57,083 bases of DNA from a candidate division CSSED10-310 bacterium (GTDB lineage Bacteria > CSSED10-310 > JAFGJC01): positions 1-57,083 of the forward strand of contig JAFGLW010000023.1 in NCBI GenBank assembly GCA_016927905.1, written 5' to 3'. Under the pieces are notes generated by a model. The model did no database searches, was not told the DNA's origin, and saw only the letters and a list, made by a program, of their open reading frames with translations. Positions 34,934 through 43,346 of the stretch are shown in pieces. The translations under genes and the position numbers were made by a program. The first letter of the stretch is position 1. The number at the start of each line of letters is the position of its first letter.

Positions 34934-37705
34934 CTATAAAATCACCGTTTCATCAACGGTGAGATACTGTTCGAATTCCTTTTTGTTGATGGACTTGATA
35001 TAGGCATCCTCCGGATAAATCATGCTTTCCTTGACCAGACGGAGCAGTTCGTTGTCCATGAGTGTCATCCCGGACTCATAAGAAGTCGTCAAAATCGAAG
35101 GTATCTGAAAGATCTTCTCCTTGCGGATCAAATTGGCGATCGCTTCATTGCACAACATGATCTCCATCGCCAGAATCCTCCCGTCGGTGTCTTTCCGTTT
35201 TAATAGCTGCTGCGATACGACCCCTTTCAGACTTTCCGATAGCATGGCCCGTACCTGAGCCTGCTGCCGTCCGGGAAAAACGTCGATGATTCTGTCGATG
35301 GTTTTGGCGGCGCTGACCGTATGAAGAGTTCCCAATACGAGATGACCGGTTTCCGCTGCCGTGATGGCAATCGATATCGTTTCGTAATCCCGCATTTCAC
35401 CGACCAGAATGATATCGGGATCCTCCCGCAATGCGCTTTTCAGAGCGTTTGCAAACGACATCGTGTGGGTTCCCACTTCCCGCTGATTGATGATACAGCG
35501 GTTGTTTTGATGGATATATTCAATCGGATCCTCGATCGTGACCACATGATCGTTCCGCGTCTTGTTCATATGATCGATCATGGCTGCCAGGGTGGTCGAC
35601 TTGCCGGACCCGGTGGGACCGGTAACCAGAACAAGCCCCTGTTTCAGCCGGGTGAAATCGACAACGGGTCGAGGCAGTTTGAGTTCCTCAATGGTCATGA
35701 TTTTGTCCGCCAGCACCCGGAACACCGCACCCATTCCGGAACGGGCATGATATGTGTTAACCCGGAACCGGGATCCTTCGCCTTTGATGAAGTAGGACAT
35801 ATCGATGTCTTCCATTAAATTGAACTGCTCGATCTGGATGGGTGACATGATATCCATGAGAAGCCGCCGGGCTTCTTCCGGGGTGAACACGTGGTCATCC
35901 AGCCTGGCCACATCCCCCCGGACCTTCATATACGGCGGTTGATCCGCAATAATGAACAGATCTTCACCACCTTTATCCTTGACATCAATCAGCATCTGAT
36001 CCAGCAATGCCAGACCGATCTGCTCATAGGTCTTCCGGCGGATCCCGTCGGGAGTGAGATTGTACTTCGGGAGCAGAGCCAGGACACAATTCCGGACTTC
36101 CATGTCGTCATCGTTGAGCAGCACTTTCAGAGTATCTCCGAACCGGTCCTCCCCGATGGCATCCAGAGCCCGAATGACCTCGATGCGTATTTCCGATAGC
36201 GGGTGATCGAGAAGCTGCATCAGGGGAACATAACTGCTTTTGTGACCGAATTTCTGCAGCGCAACAACCGCGGCGAAAACGACATCCCGGTCGCCGGACA
36301 AAAGCTTATTCAGATACGGAACCGCCCGGTCATCTCCCAGCTGAGCCAGGGCTTCGATGGCGCGTTCCCGCACCCACCAGTCGGGATCATCCAGGCACCG
36401 GGTCAACGGCTCGAAAGCGCGCGGATCATTGAGTTTCATCAGGACTTCGATTGCATACCGGCGGACAACCTCATACGGATCGTCCAGCAGGGATACGATG
36501 GGATCCAGGATCTGCGGTCCTCCGATTTCGGCCAGCACTTCGGTTACCCGTTCCCGTACCCACCAGTCCTCATCCCTCAGATACCGGATCAGTTTCCACC
36601 AGATCTGTTCCCGGTCACCGATGATCCGGATGACCTCGATGATGCTGCGGCGGACATTCACATCCCGGTCTTTCATCATGGCAACAAGCAGCCGGCCGAT
36701 TCGCACGTTCTCGGACCGGCCCAGGTTTCCCAGCACTTCGACGGTCTTCTGGCGGATCAGCAGGTTCTTGTCCCGCAACACTTCGATCAACGGTTCGATC
36801 GACCGTTCGTCCTGGAACATGCCCAGCGTTCCGATAACCGCCATCTTGATCCCGGTGTGCCTGCTTTCCAGCAAAGGCACCAGCTCGGGAATACAATCCG
36901 CGTTCCCGATTCTTCCCAAAGCTTCAACAACCGCCTGCAGATTCCGTTTTTCCTCCTTTTTCAGCAGCCCGATCAGGATGGGCATGTCATGCCGTTCACC
37001 ATGCCGGCTGATGATCTCGATGACCTTCAGCCGGATTGCCGGATCATCGTTTCCGATGAACTCAAAGGCAGCTTCCAGGGCTTTCCGCTTCCTCAGCTTC
37101 ATGTATCTCGGATTCGACAGCAGATCCAGAGCGTGAATCTTATCGTTCAGGGGTTTTTCGGCGATGATCTGCTTGAGGACATCGATGGAATGGTGCCCCG
37201 CAATCTCCACCAGGATATTCCCTATCTCGATGTACGACGGGAACGAATCGGATTTGATCCGGTCCTTCAATATTTCAAACACGATTTTACCGCCGACCTT
37301 GGAAAGCACTTCCTGGATCGTTCTGCGAACTTCCACTGACTGGGATTTCAGCCGTTCGATGTATAAATTCGAATGCTCTTTAATATATACATTCCGCAGG
37401 ATACGCTCCAGAAATTCCCGGGAATAGGCATCGACCGTTTCCAGAAGCTCCATCATCGGCGGAATCAAGGTGGGATCCTGAACACCCTCACACAGATCCT
37501 CCAGACAGGCCATCCGCTGCCTGACACGCTCCCTGCTGCCCTCGGAAGGATGGAGACTGCCGATGACGCCGATCATCGATCGAAAGGGTATTTTCTTCGA
37601 TGCCCGGATGGCTGCAACCGCTTCCTTCCGTTCCGCTTCCGACCGGAAATCGGCATTCCTGAATCGGTTCAAGAAAGATCGCTGGCTCAAATCAAACAGC
37701 GCCAC
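34934..37705 (-). CDS. HEAT-repeat / PilT ATPase fusion
   Basis: 923 residues. About 1-555 consists of some 13 HEAT repeats (for example RDEDWWVRERVTEVLAEIG and LDDPDWWVRERAIEALAQLG). From about 558 to the end is a complete PilT ATPase: N-terminal domain (LFIIADQPPYMKVRGD), Walker A GPTGSGKSTT, VVTIEDPIEYIH, DIILVGEMRD, GTLHTVSAAKTIDRIID and IANLIRKEKIFQI. The start is GTG 37705 with GGGAGA upstream. The HEAT part is continuous in frame and as conserved-looking as the ATPase, so this is not a sequencing join. The solenoid could tether the hexameric motor to a partner. Confidence 0.93.
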   Translation of the reverse strand: MALFDLSQRSFLNRFRNADFRSEAERKEAVAAIRASKKIPFRSMIGVIGSLHPSEGSRERVRQRMACLEDLCEGVQDPTLIPPMMELLETVDAYSREFLERILRNVYIKEHSNLYIERLKSQSVEVRRTIQEVLSKVGGKIVFEILKDRIKSDSFPSYIEIGNILVEIAGHHSIDVLKQIIAEKPLNDKIHALDLLSNPRYMKLRKRKALEAAFEFIGNDDPAIRLKVIEIISRHGERHDMPILIGLLKKEEKRNLQAVVEALGRIGNADCIPELVPLLESRHTGIKMAVIGTLGMFQDERSIEPLIEVLRDKNLLIRQKTVEVLGNLGRSENVRIGRLLVAMMKDRDVNVRRSIIEVIRIIGDREQIWWKLIRYLRDEDWWVRERVTEVLAEIGGPQILDPIVSLLDDPYEVVRRYAIEVLMKLNDPRAFEPLTRCLDDPDWWVRERAIEALAQLGDDRAVPYLNKLLSGDRDVVFAAVVALQKFGHKSSYVPLMQLLDHPLSEIRIEVIRALDAIGEDRFGDTLKVLLNDDDMEVRNCVLALLPKYNLTPDGIRRKTYEQIGLALLDQMLIDVKDKGGEDLFIIADQPPYMKVRGDVARLDDHVFTPEEARRLLMDIMSPIQIEQFNLMEDIDMSYFIKGEGSRFRVNTYHARSGMGAVFRVLADKIMTIEELKLPRPVVDFTRLKQGLVLVTGPTGSGKSTTLAAMIDHMNKTRNDHVVTIEDPIEYIHQNNRCIINQREVGTHTMSFANALKSALREDPDIILVGEMRDYETISIAITAAETGHLVLGTLHTVSAAKTIDRIIDVFPGRQQAQVRAMLSESLKGVVSQQLLKRKDTDGRILAMEIMLCNEAIANLIRKEKIFQIPSILTTSYESGMTLMDNELLRLVKESMIYPEDAYIKSINKKEFEQYLTVDETVIL

Positions 37706-37830
37706 TTAAAAATCTCCCCCGCCAAAACACTGCCTGAACCCAGCAGGCATTTCCCCCTTTATTTGAGATGCCGTCTTTCGGGTTCTCTGGCGGACATGCA
37801 ATCCGCCCCGGAGTAACCATCAATGCAGTT

Positions 37831-37836
37831 ATTATA
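37831..37836 (-). promoter_or_regulatory. Candidate -10 of the HEAT-PilT operon
   Basis: The minus strand has a perfect TATAAT (37831-37836) in the gap upstream of GTG 37705, but only a poor -35 (GTGATA at 17 bases). It may start the leftward transcript through the PilT, kinase and repeat-protein genes. Confidence 0.4.
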
Positions 37837-37855
37837 ATCACTTTTCAGATCAATA

Positions 37856-38476
37856 TCACGTGCCGGTTTCATCAGTTTTTGCTCCGGACAGATTGCGCCA
37901 TTTCCGGATGTCTTCCGGCGAGTTCAAGTTCGTTAATAGCTGTTCCGGCGATCCGAACCGGCTCATCTCTTCGGCAGTCACCGCCCGGCAGCTGTGACTG
38001 GACAGAAGGCTGACGGGTTTGAACCGCTTCATCCGGATCAGCGATTCCAGCGACTTGGATATTCCCCGGTTGTAGACCGCACACAGCGGTTCCCAGTGAC
38101 CCCTGTGGACCGGCATGACAATGTCAGCCTCTTTCCGCAATGAAATGAGATACTCGGCAAAACTCCGGATCATTCCCGGCAGATCGACTGCGAGCACCAA
38201 AACATGAGGCGTCCGGGCAACGGTGAGTGCGGCATGTATTCCGATGATCGAAGCGGTTCCCGGCAGAATGTCCCGGTAGACGGGTATCCCCCATTTCAGG
38301 TTTTCACCCGAATTCTTGGACACGATGAACATCCGTCCGGTCAATCCGCTCAGCTCGGAAACCAAACGGTCAAGCAGGGACACACCGTCCAGAACGATCT
38401 CGTTCTTGGCGATCCCGCCCATTCTCCGACCCTGACCTCCCGCCAATATTCCGATCGAAACATCGGAAGATCTCAC
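37856..38476 (-). CDS. MobA-like molybdenum cofactor nucleotidyltransferase
   Basis: 206 residues from GTG 38476, which has GGGGA upstream. The glycine-rich nucleotide loop is GILAGGQGRRMGG (8-20), with a Lys shortly after; the metal-binding region is LAVDLPGM. The family (MobA / NTP-transferase-3) moves GMP or CMP onto molybdopterin. The frame is open far upstream, but that part overlaps the cytochrome gene and lacks conserved features. It starts 17 bases after the cytochrome stop, suggesting a shared transcript and possibly maturation of a molybdoenzyme elsewhere. Confidence 0.85.
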   Translation of the reverse strand: MRSSDVSIGILAGGQGRRMGGIAKNEIVLDGVSLLDRLVSELSGLTGRMFIVSKNSGENLKWGIPVYRDILPGTASIIGIHAALTVARTPHVLVLAVDLPGMIRSFAEYLISLRKEADIVMPVHRGHWEPLCAVYNRGISKSLESLIRMKRFKPVSLLSSHSCRAVTAEEMSRFGSPEQLLTNLNSPEDIRKWRNLSGAKTDETGT

Positions 38477-38492
38477 ATCAGGGTCCCCGAAA

Positions 38493-38894
38493 TCACTCGA
38501 TATGACATACGCTGCAGCGAAAGCTTTTAGCCGGTTTGCCGCTGGCATGGCATGCCTTGCAGGTTTCATGGACCGTTGTTTTCTGATTCGATTCATCCCG
38601 ATACACCGGTTTGATTGCGGGATGGCAGATTTCGCAACTCTCGGCATGCGTCCGGGCATGCTTGCTGTGATTGAACATCACCTTGGTCTGTTTGTAAGTT
38701 TCAGTCGGAATGACGATTTCATCCATCCGGATCGGTTCAAGCACTTTATCATCCGAACCGGTATCGGGTATGACGGTTTCCCCCGTGCTTTCCACCGGTG
38801 CAACCGCATCCGCCGGCACAGATGGTTCACCTGCAGCGATACCGGCCGGCCCTGAACAAATAATACAAATCCAGACAATCCATCGAACTTTCAT
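38493..38894 (-). CDS. Trihaem cytochrome c7/c3-type protein
   Basis: 133 residues with a signal peptide (about 1-22) and a Pro/Glu-rich linker. The C-terminal domain has three CXXCH sites (CEICH, CKACH, CSVCH) and the upstream FNHSKHART, whose histidines are typical distal haem ligands in cytochrome c7. It is a periplasmic electron carrier. GGAGGG ribosome-binding site before ATG 38894. Confidence 0.9.
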   Translation of the reverse strand: MKVRWIVWICIICSGPAGIAAGEPSVPADAVAPVESTGETVIPDTGSDDKVLEPIRMDEIVIPTETYKQTKVMFNHSKHARTHAESCEICHPAIKPVYRDESNQKTTVHETCKACHASGKPAKSFRCSVCHIE

Positions 38895-39208
38895 GGCATT
38901 CCCTCCTTCATCCGGGCAGAGACATCTCCAAGACTCTGGCATTCCATTCAAACACACCTGAAAGGATTTCCATCCCGCCACCCCCTCAGACCGAACCCGA
39001 ACCGTATTCCGTAAACAGATCCTTCACGCCCTGCAGCTGCCACTCAGAACATAAATCTTCATTCAGGATAACACATTCAGATTGTTCCATGAATACACTT
39101 CATCAGTTTGACCGCAATCGATGTGAACACAACAGAAACCGGCCCGGCGTGATCGCAGCCGATGAAAAGCTTCAGATATCAAGAACGGCGCATTCGGTGT
39201 GCCGTGCC
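38895..39208. other. Intergenic region, nothing recognised
   Basis: About 310 bases between the ATP-grasp gene's stop and the c7 start. I see no gene, no clear promoter, no repeat and no terminator-like hairpin with a T run. Confidence 0.5.
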
Positions 39209-40573
39209 TCAGTTTCGCTCCCCATCCACAAACATGATGGGTGTCATGCCGCCGCCCTTGTGCACATTGATGACCGGGCTGTCTGATGACCGGACCACTC
39301 CGCCGGTATATATGCCGCCGTAGCAGTAAAAATTCACATTGATTTTTTTCTTGGCGAAACTCAGGGTTTCCCCCTCAAATACGGGCAGTTCCTCTTCCGG
39401 GATTTTCACCGCCTGCTGGACGACGAATTTGCCTTTGGGAGAACAGGCTTTGTCCACCCATTCCTCCCATTCGGAATTGGATGCGGCAAATCCGACGATG
39501 ACATCCTTGCCGCCATACTGATCGATCGGTTTCAGCACGAACGTGTCCTTATTCTGCGCCACGTATTCCGGCAGGTCGATCGTCCCCCCGTGAAAATCGG
39601 TTTTGCATCGTTCGAACACCCGGGTCCACGGCAGGTACTCCCGGATAACCTTCTGTTCTTCCCCGGTGAACAGCTTCAATATCTCCGGACGCTGCAGAAC
39701 CGCCAGCAGGGATTTGTTCGCCGCCAATGTCGATGAAAGTGGATTAACCATGCAGACTTTCCGATCGCGCAAGGCTCGGATGATCGGTTTGATTCCGTCC
39801 ATATGCTCGATCCAGTCCCCGATCCAGCCGCGCCGGTAAATGATGTCCGGCTCCAGCCCGTTCGGGGTTCGGAGATGTCCGTTTTCGTAAATCCACTCGG
39901 TCGTGCCGCAGAATTCCGCCTTATATCCCAGCTGCTTCAGCCAGGCCACGATGGCGTGAAATTCCGGAGTGGTCCCGCCGCCGGCTCCCGCACTGATGCA
40001 GATGTTGGGGAAATCCTTTTTTCCACCCCATTCCCGATAACAGGTCATAAGCATTCGAAGGATCTGCCACATGATCAGATCCCTCCCGATTATGAATTTC
40101 CTGCTCAGATCTTTGAAAATCTCCGACTGCTGGATCAGATGACCTTGAACATCCGAATACATGGGACCGCCGGGACTGTCGGCGTTGAATTCAATATAGA
40201 ACAAATCATCATCGGTCATGAACGCGTCGTTTCGGGTTATCTGGACCCGGTTGTGATACCCCACCGGAATATCGGCCAATTCAGTTTCTTCCGGAGAAAG
40301 ATACAACATTGCTTTGGATGATTCGTCGGTGTAGTATAATTCGATAATCCTGTTCATGATACGCATTAAAACTTCTGTGGTCCAGCGGATTTCCGGCATC
40401 CGCGCTCCATCTATGAAATATGGTTTGACATAAAGCGGCATGGGCCCGCTGCCGAAGGTGCACCCCTTGGCCGACATTCCATCGGTCAGGTTCTTATAAA
40501 CTTCGTATGGATTGGGATGTTTTTCCAGTAGCCTGCGGAATTCTCTGTTGACCTTGTCCACCATTACTGACAT
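39209..40573 (-). CDS. ATP-grasp enzyme, glutathionylspermidine synthase-like
   Basis: 454 residues. The pattern EFNADSPGGPMYSDVQG and the C-terminal FVLKPIDQYGGKDVIVG, KFVVQQ and INVNFYCYGG are those of circularly permuted, glutathionylspermidine-synthase-like ATP-grasp ligases. These join a carboxylate to an amine with ATP. The substrate is unknown; many family members act on small peptides or polyamines. The start is ATG 40573 with GGAGAT upstream. It is third in a leftward set after the SagB-type gene and the broken small gene, 135 bases downstream of the latter. Confidence 0.85.
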   Translation of the reverse strand: MSVMVDKVNREFRRLLEKHPNPYEVYKNLTDGMSAKGCTFGSGPMPLYVKPYFIDGARMPEIRWTTEVLMRIMNRIIELYYTDESSKAMLYLSPEETELADIPVGYHNRVQITRNDAFMTDDDLFYIEFNADSPGGPMYSDVQGHLIQQSEIFKDLSRKFIIGRDLIMWQILRMLMTCYREWGGKKDFPNICISAGAGGGTTPEFHAIVAWLKQLGYKAEFCGTTEWIYENGHLRTPNGLEPDIIYRRGWIGDWIEHMDGIKPIIRALRDRKVCMVNPLSSTLAANKSLLAVLQRPEILKLFTGEEQKVIREYLPWTRVFERCKTDFHGGTIDLPEYVAQNKDTFVLKPIDQYGGKDVIVGFAASNSEWEEWVDKACSPKGKFVVQQAVKIPEEELPVFEGETLSFAKKKINVNFYCYGGIYTGGVVRSSDSPVINVHKGGGMTPIMFVDGERN

Positions 40574-40616
40574 CGTTTGATCTCCTTTCTGAATTCTGTT
40601 AGCCGGCACAATAGGG

Positions 40617-40634
40617 CCCCCGATGCTACGGGGG
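40617..40634. other. Hairpin upstream of the ATP-grasp gene
   Basis: CCCCCG-ATGCTA-CGGGGG, a perfect 6-bp GC stem in the leader of the ATP-grasp gene. It has no T run in either direction. It could shape the mRNA between the small gene and the ATP-grasp gene. Confidence 0.5.
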
Positions 40635-40708
40635 AGTCACCTTAGCACACCTCATCCCATGACTCCAACGAAAATTTAGAGGAAACGGTCCGGATGAACC
40701 GAATCAGT

Positions 40709-40908
40709 TTATTGATCCTTAACCTGTTCTTTTTTAAAGATTTTCTTCAAAAAAAACTCCATGTCCTTCTCGACTTCGAGAACCTTTTTCAACACCTCAG
40801 TCTGTTTTGTTCGGTTCTCTTTGGACCATTCCGTCGGTTCAACCGTTCGTCATTATGCGACCGGGTAATCTCCTCGACGATCCGGTTAAACTCGCTTATC
40901 GCGTCCAT
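40709..40908 (-). pseudogene. Small protein gene interrupted by a frameshift
   Basis: From ATG 40908, 10 bases after the SagB stop, one frame reads MDAISEFNRIVEEITRSHND and stops at 40789 (39 residues, ending RLRC). A second frame continues with TEVLKKVLEVEKDMEFFLKK to a stop at 40709. Joined by a one-base shift near 40845, they give one helical protein of about 67 residues in a natural style. This is either a damaged gene, an assembly error, programmed frameshifting, or a genuine 39-residue peptide. Which is right cannot be decided here. Confidence 0.5.
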
Positions 40909-40917
40909 CGGCGCCGC

Positions 40918-41970
40918 TCACGCCTGCTCTTCGACACGCTCCAGGTGTGAAATCTCGCCGAATTCATCCACGGAGACACTCCGTACCCGGCCGTTGTCAT
41001 CAAACTCAAAGCGTATCTCGGCATCGGTATCATCAATCCGGAATTCGGTTTCAGTAAACGCGTTCAACGTGAACCTCGTTCGGCCTGAAATATCCAGCAT
41101 CAGGCGATCTCCGGCAACCTGGACGGTGAATTTCTTTCCGGTTTCTCCGGACTGGAATACTCCGGTATAACGCTGCAGCAATTCGAGATCGATCCGGACG
41201 GTTCGTCGGGAGCGGATTTTCCCGACGGGTGCGATATAGATCGAAAATTCATCCGCGCCGTCCACACCGATCACCGCGTCGATTTTATCCTGATAATACG
41301 CACCGATCCCGCATGTTCCCCCTCCGATCGCTTCGGCCGCCAGATACAGATTCTGACAGAGATGGCCGGAATCCTGCGCCACGAATTTGGCAGCATACTG
41401 GTGATACCGCCACTCCATCCGGTACGGCAGTGCCGTCCAGATGAATATCACTGCGCCCGTCCCGACGAATTTCTGCCCGCAACATGCTTCAACCACGGCA
41501 TTCGGAAGATCCGGATCGCTGTGCAGAAATCCGAGTGAATGTTCCAGGGGGAGATATCGATACAATCCCGGAGCAACTCCCGTAACCCGGCTTACGATCA
41601 GATATGTTTCGAAAGGATGCCGGGCCCCGGCGGAGGGTGCCGTGCGGATCGTCGCCGCCAGCATGTTTTCCTTGTTGCGGATCTGTCGTTTGATACCCTG
41701 GGTGGCGTGAAGCAGAAATGACAGTTCCTCCAGCGTCACGGGATCTTCCGTGAACTTTCTCCGGCTCTGCCGCTGATCGATGATTGCCGTCAAAGAAACA
41801 TCGCCCAGATTAACTTCCCCGGGTTCCGGCAAACCAATTCTTCTGGAAGATTCAGGAAACGGTTTGACCATCTCCGGAACCGGCACTCCCCGGCTCTGAT
41901 CACTCTGGAACGCCTTGATGACCGCTTCCTCGTATCCTTTCAAGAATTTCCTGTTTCCCACAACCGACAT
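40918..41970 (-). CDS. SagB/ThcOx-type nitroreductase with C-terminal DUF3471-like domain
   Basis: 350 residues from ATG 41970, with GGAAGGAGA upstream. The middle is a SagB-type flavin oxidoreductase: RQSRRKFTEDPVTLEELSFL, TAPSAGARHPFETYLIV, and the later DSGHLCQNLYLAAEA. SagB-type enzymes oxidise azolines in some peptide natural products, but many members have unknown roles. From about 270 on, YTGVFQSGETGKKFTVQVAG and FEFDDNGRVRSVSV resemble a DUF3471-type lipocalin-like domain, an unusual addition. It is followed directly by a small gene and an ATP-grasp ligase. Confidence 0.85.
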   Translation of the reverse strand: MSVVGNRKFLKGYEEAVIKAFQSDQSRGVPVPEMVKPFPESSRRIGLPEPGEVNLGDVSLTAIIDQRQSRRKFTEDPVTLEELSFLLHATQGIKRQIRNKENMLAATIRTAPSAGARHPFETYLIVSRVTGVAPGLYRYLPLEHSLGFLHSDPDLPNAVVEACCGQKFVGTGAVIFIWTALPYRMEWRYHQYAAKFVAQDSGHLCQNLYLAAEAIGGGTCGIGAYYQDKIDAVIGVDGADEFSIYIAPVGKIRSRRTVRIDLELLQRYTGVFQSGETGKKFTVQVAGDRLMLDISGRTRFTLNAFTETEFRIDDTDAEIRFEFDDNGRVRSVSVDEFGEISHLERVEEQA

Positions 41971-42095
41971 GACCGTCTCCTTCCTGACGAAACAAGAGAT
42001 TGCCATACACTACACGGATTTATCGGCGGAGTCTACGGGACGGAATCCAAACCGTGCAGGCTCCGTAATTTCAGCATGGATGGGCGATCTGCGGA

Positions 42096-42665
42096 TCACC
42101 GGCTGAGACCGGATTTGTGCTCGGGTGTGGATAACAGGCCGGATATGCCGGATGAATCCGGGGATTCCATCGGTTCGATACCGGAAGTCAGCACCTCGAA
42201 CCGGTCTTTCAGGATGGCAAGAAGCGGTTCAGGTGCTTTGATGCTGGTCTGAATCAGCAGTTTGTCTGAAAATATGAAGTTGTCCGGAGCCATCTGACCG
42301 CCCGTGTTCCCACTCCAGGACGCCGTGAGTTCTTCCCATTCCATGAGAAAACTGTCCCGCTCATAATCGTTCCGAAACAGATAGGCTCCCACATGGGTTT
42401 CATCCCCTTCATAGATAAAAAATATTTTGTAGCCGGGAGTGCGTTCCGGGCCGATATAGGACGCCTCCGAATGAACGATGGTGAAACCTTCGGCAAGTTT
42501 GCGGGCTGTCGTTTCCGCCTCCACTGTGGCGGAGCGGTCTTCCGGGCGTGGTAGATTCAATTTCCGGCTGGACGGGCCGGATCCGGGGGAACATGCGGAG
42601 AGGCATATCCCGATGGCTAAGAGCCAGAAGAAGCGGTTTTTACGCCTGAAAATCTGGATTGTCAT
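42096..42665 (-). CDS. Lipoprotein of unknown function
   Basis: 189 residues with a lipoprotein signal (FFWLLAIGICLSAC, acylated Cys near residue 25). The mature part contains a mixed alpha/beta region (KIFFIYEGDETHVGAYLF). A TTG at 42680 overlaps the SixA stop and is a possible start; ATG 42665 gives a more usual signal sequence. No family recognised. Confidence 0.75.
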   Translation of the reverse strand: MTIQIFRRKNRFFWLLAIGICLSACSPGSGPSSRKLNLPRPEDRSATVEAETTARKLAEGFTIVHSEASYIGPERTPGYKIFFIYEGDETHVGAYLFRNDYERDSFLMEWEELTASWSGNTGGQMAPDNFIFSDKLLIQTSIKAPEPLLAILKDRFEVLTSGIEPMESPDSSGISGLLSTPEHKSGLSR

Positions 42666-42676
42666 GGCCCGCCCGA

Positions 42677-43177
42677 TCAATGTTCCACGCCGAGTGAGCC
42701 CCAGCGGGAGGATCGAACGATCTGGGGAGTGATCATCCAGGTCACCGACCAGATACCGTCTTCGTTCTGGTCCAGGCAGACAATGCCGGCACGGGTGAAC
42801 CGGATCGGCAGGCGCGTTTCATCACCGCAAACCAACAGTCCGGTCAGCCTGGCCAGATGCGGTAGATGACCAACCAGCATCAGATCGGTCGCCCGGGCAT
42901 TCAAACGCTCCGCCCAGATTCCGGGCGGATCCCCGGGGTCCAACCCGTCTTCAGCCCGGGAGCCTTCCGGTGTTTTGAGTCTTTCGTCCAGCACCTGAGC
43001 GGTCTGCAGGGCACGCAGTTTTCCACTGTGACAGATCCCCGAAACGTTGCACCCGGTCTGTTCCGAAACGAAAGCGGCGATCTTGCGGATATCCCGCCAT
43101 CCCTGCTGCGACAGGGGTCGATCGGAACCTTCCGTCTCCGGACGGGTATGAGCATGTTGAACGAGATATATCTTCAT
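42677..43177 (-). CDS. sixA: SixA-like phosphohistidine phosphatase
   Basis: 166 residues of the histidine phosphatase fold, starting MKIYLVQHAHTRPE. His8 is the catalytic histidine. The family's RH(G/A) motif is QHA here, so the usual phosphate-binding Arg is Gln. The CHSGKLRALQTAQVL and LVGHLPHLARL blocks are intact. SixA removes phosphate from phosphohistidine domains. GGGAGG ribosome-binding site before ATG 43177. It is followed by the lipoprotein with almost no gap. Confidence 0.85.
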   Translation of the reverse strand: MKIYLVQHAHTRPETEGSDRPLSQQGWRDIRKIAAFVSEQTGCNVSGICHSGKLRALQTAQVLDERLKTPEGSRAEDGLDPGDPPGIWAERLNARATDLMLVGHLPHLARLTGLLVCGDETRLPIRFTRAGIVCLDQNEDGIWSVTWMITPQIVRSSRWGSLGVEH

Positions 43178-43208
43178 CCGACCTCCCGGCATTTTGAAAT
43201 CCGGACAT

Positions 43209-43236
43209 ATTATAATCAAGATCCGTTCAAATCCAA
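43209..43236 (-). promoter_or_regulatory. Candidate promoter of the sixA gene
   Basis: The minus strand has TTGGAT (43231-43236), 16 bases and a perfect TATAAT (43209-43214), about 30 bases upstream of the start. Confidence 0.55.
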
Positions 43237-43346
43237 ATCTTCCATTCTCAACCCAACCGCCTGGCGAGCCCGGCATCCTGCATTTCCCCATCGGATTACG
43301 GCCGGGTTTCTGATAACATCGGGGATTGGTTACGAGGGAGGATGAT

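Noticed and set aside
36203..37339. Plus-strand open frame (378 codons) opposite the HEAT-PilT gene
   Set aside because: It mirrors the HEAT repeats on the other strand and has Gln/Asp/His-rich sequence without a family.
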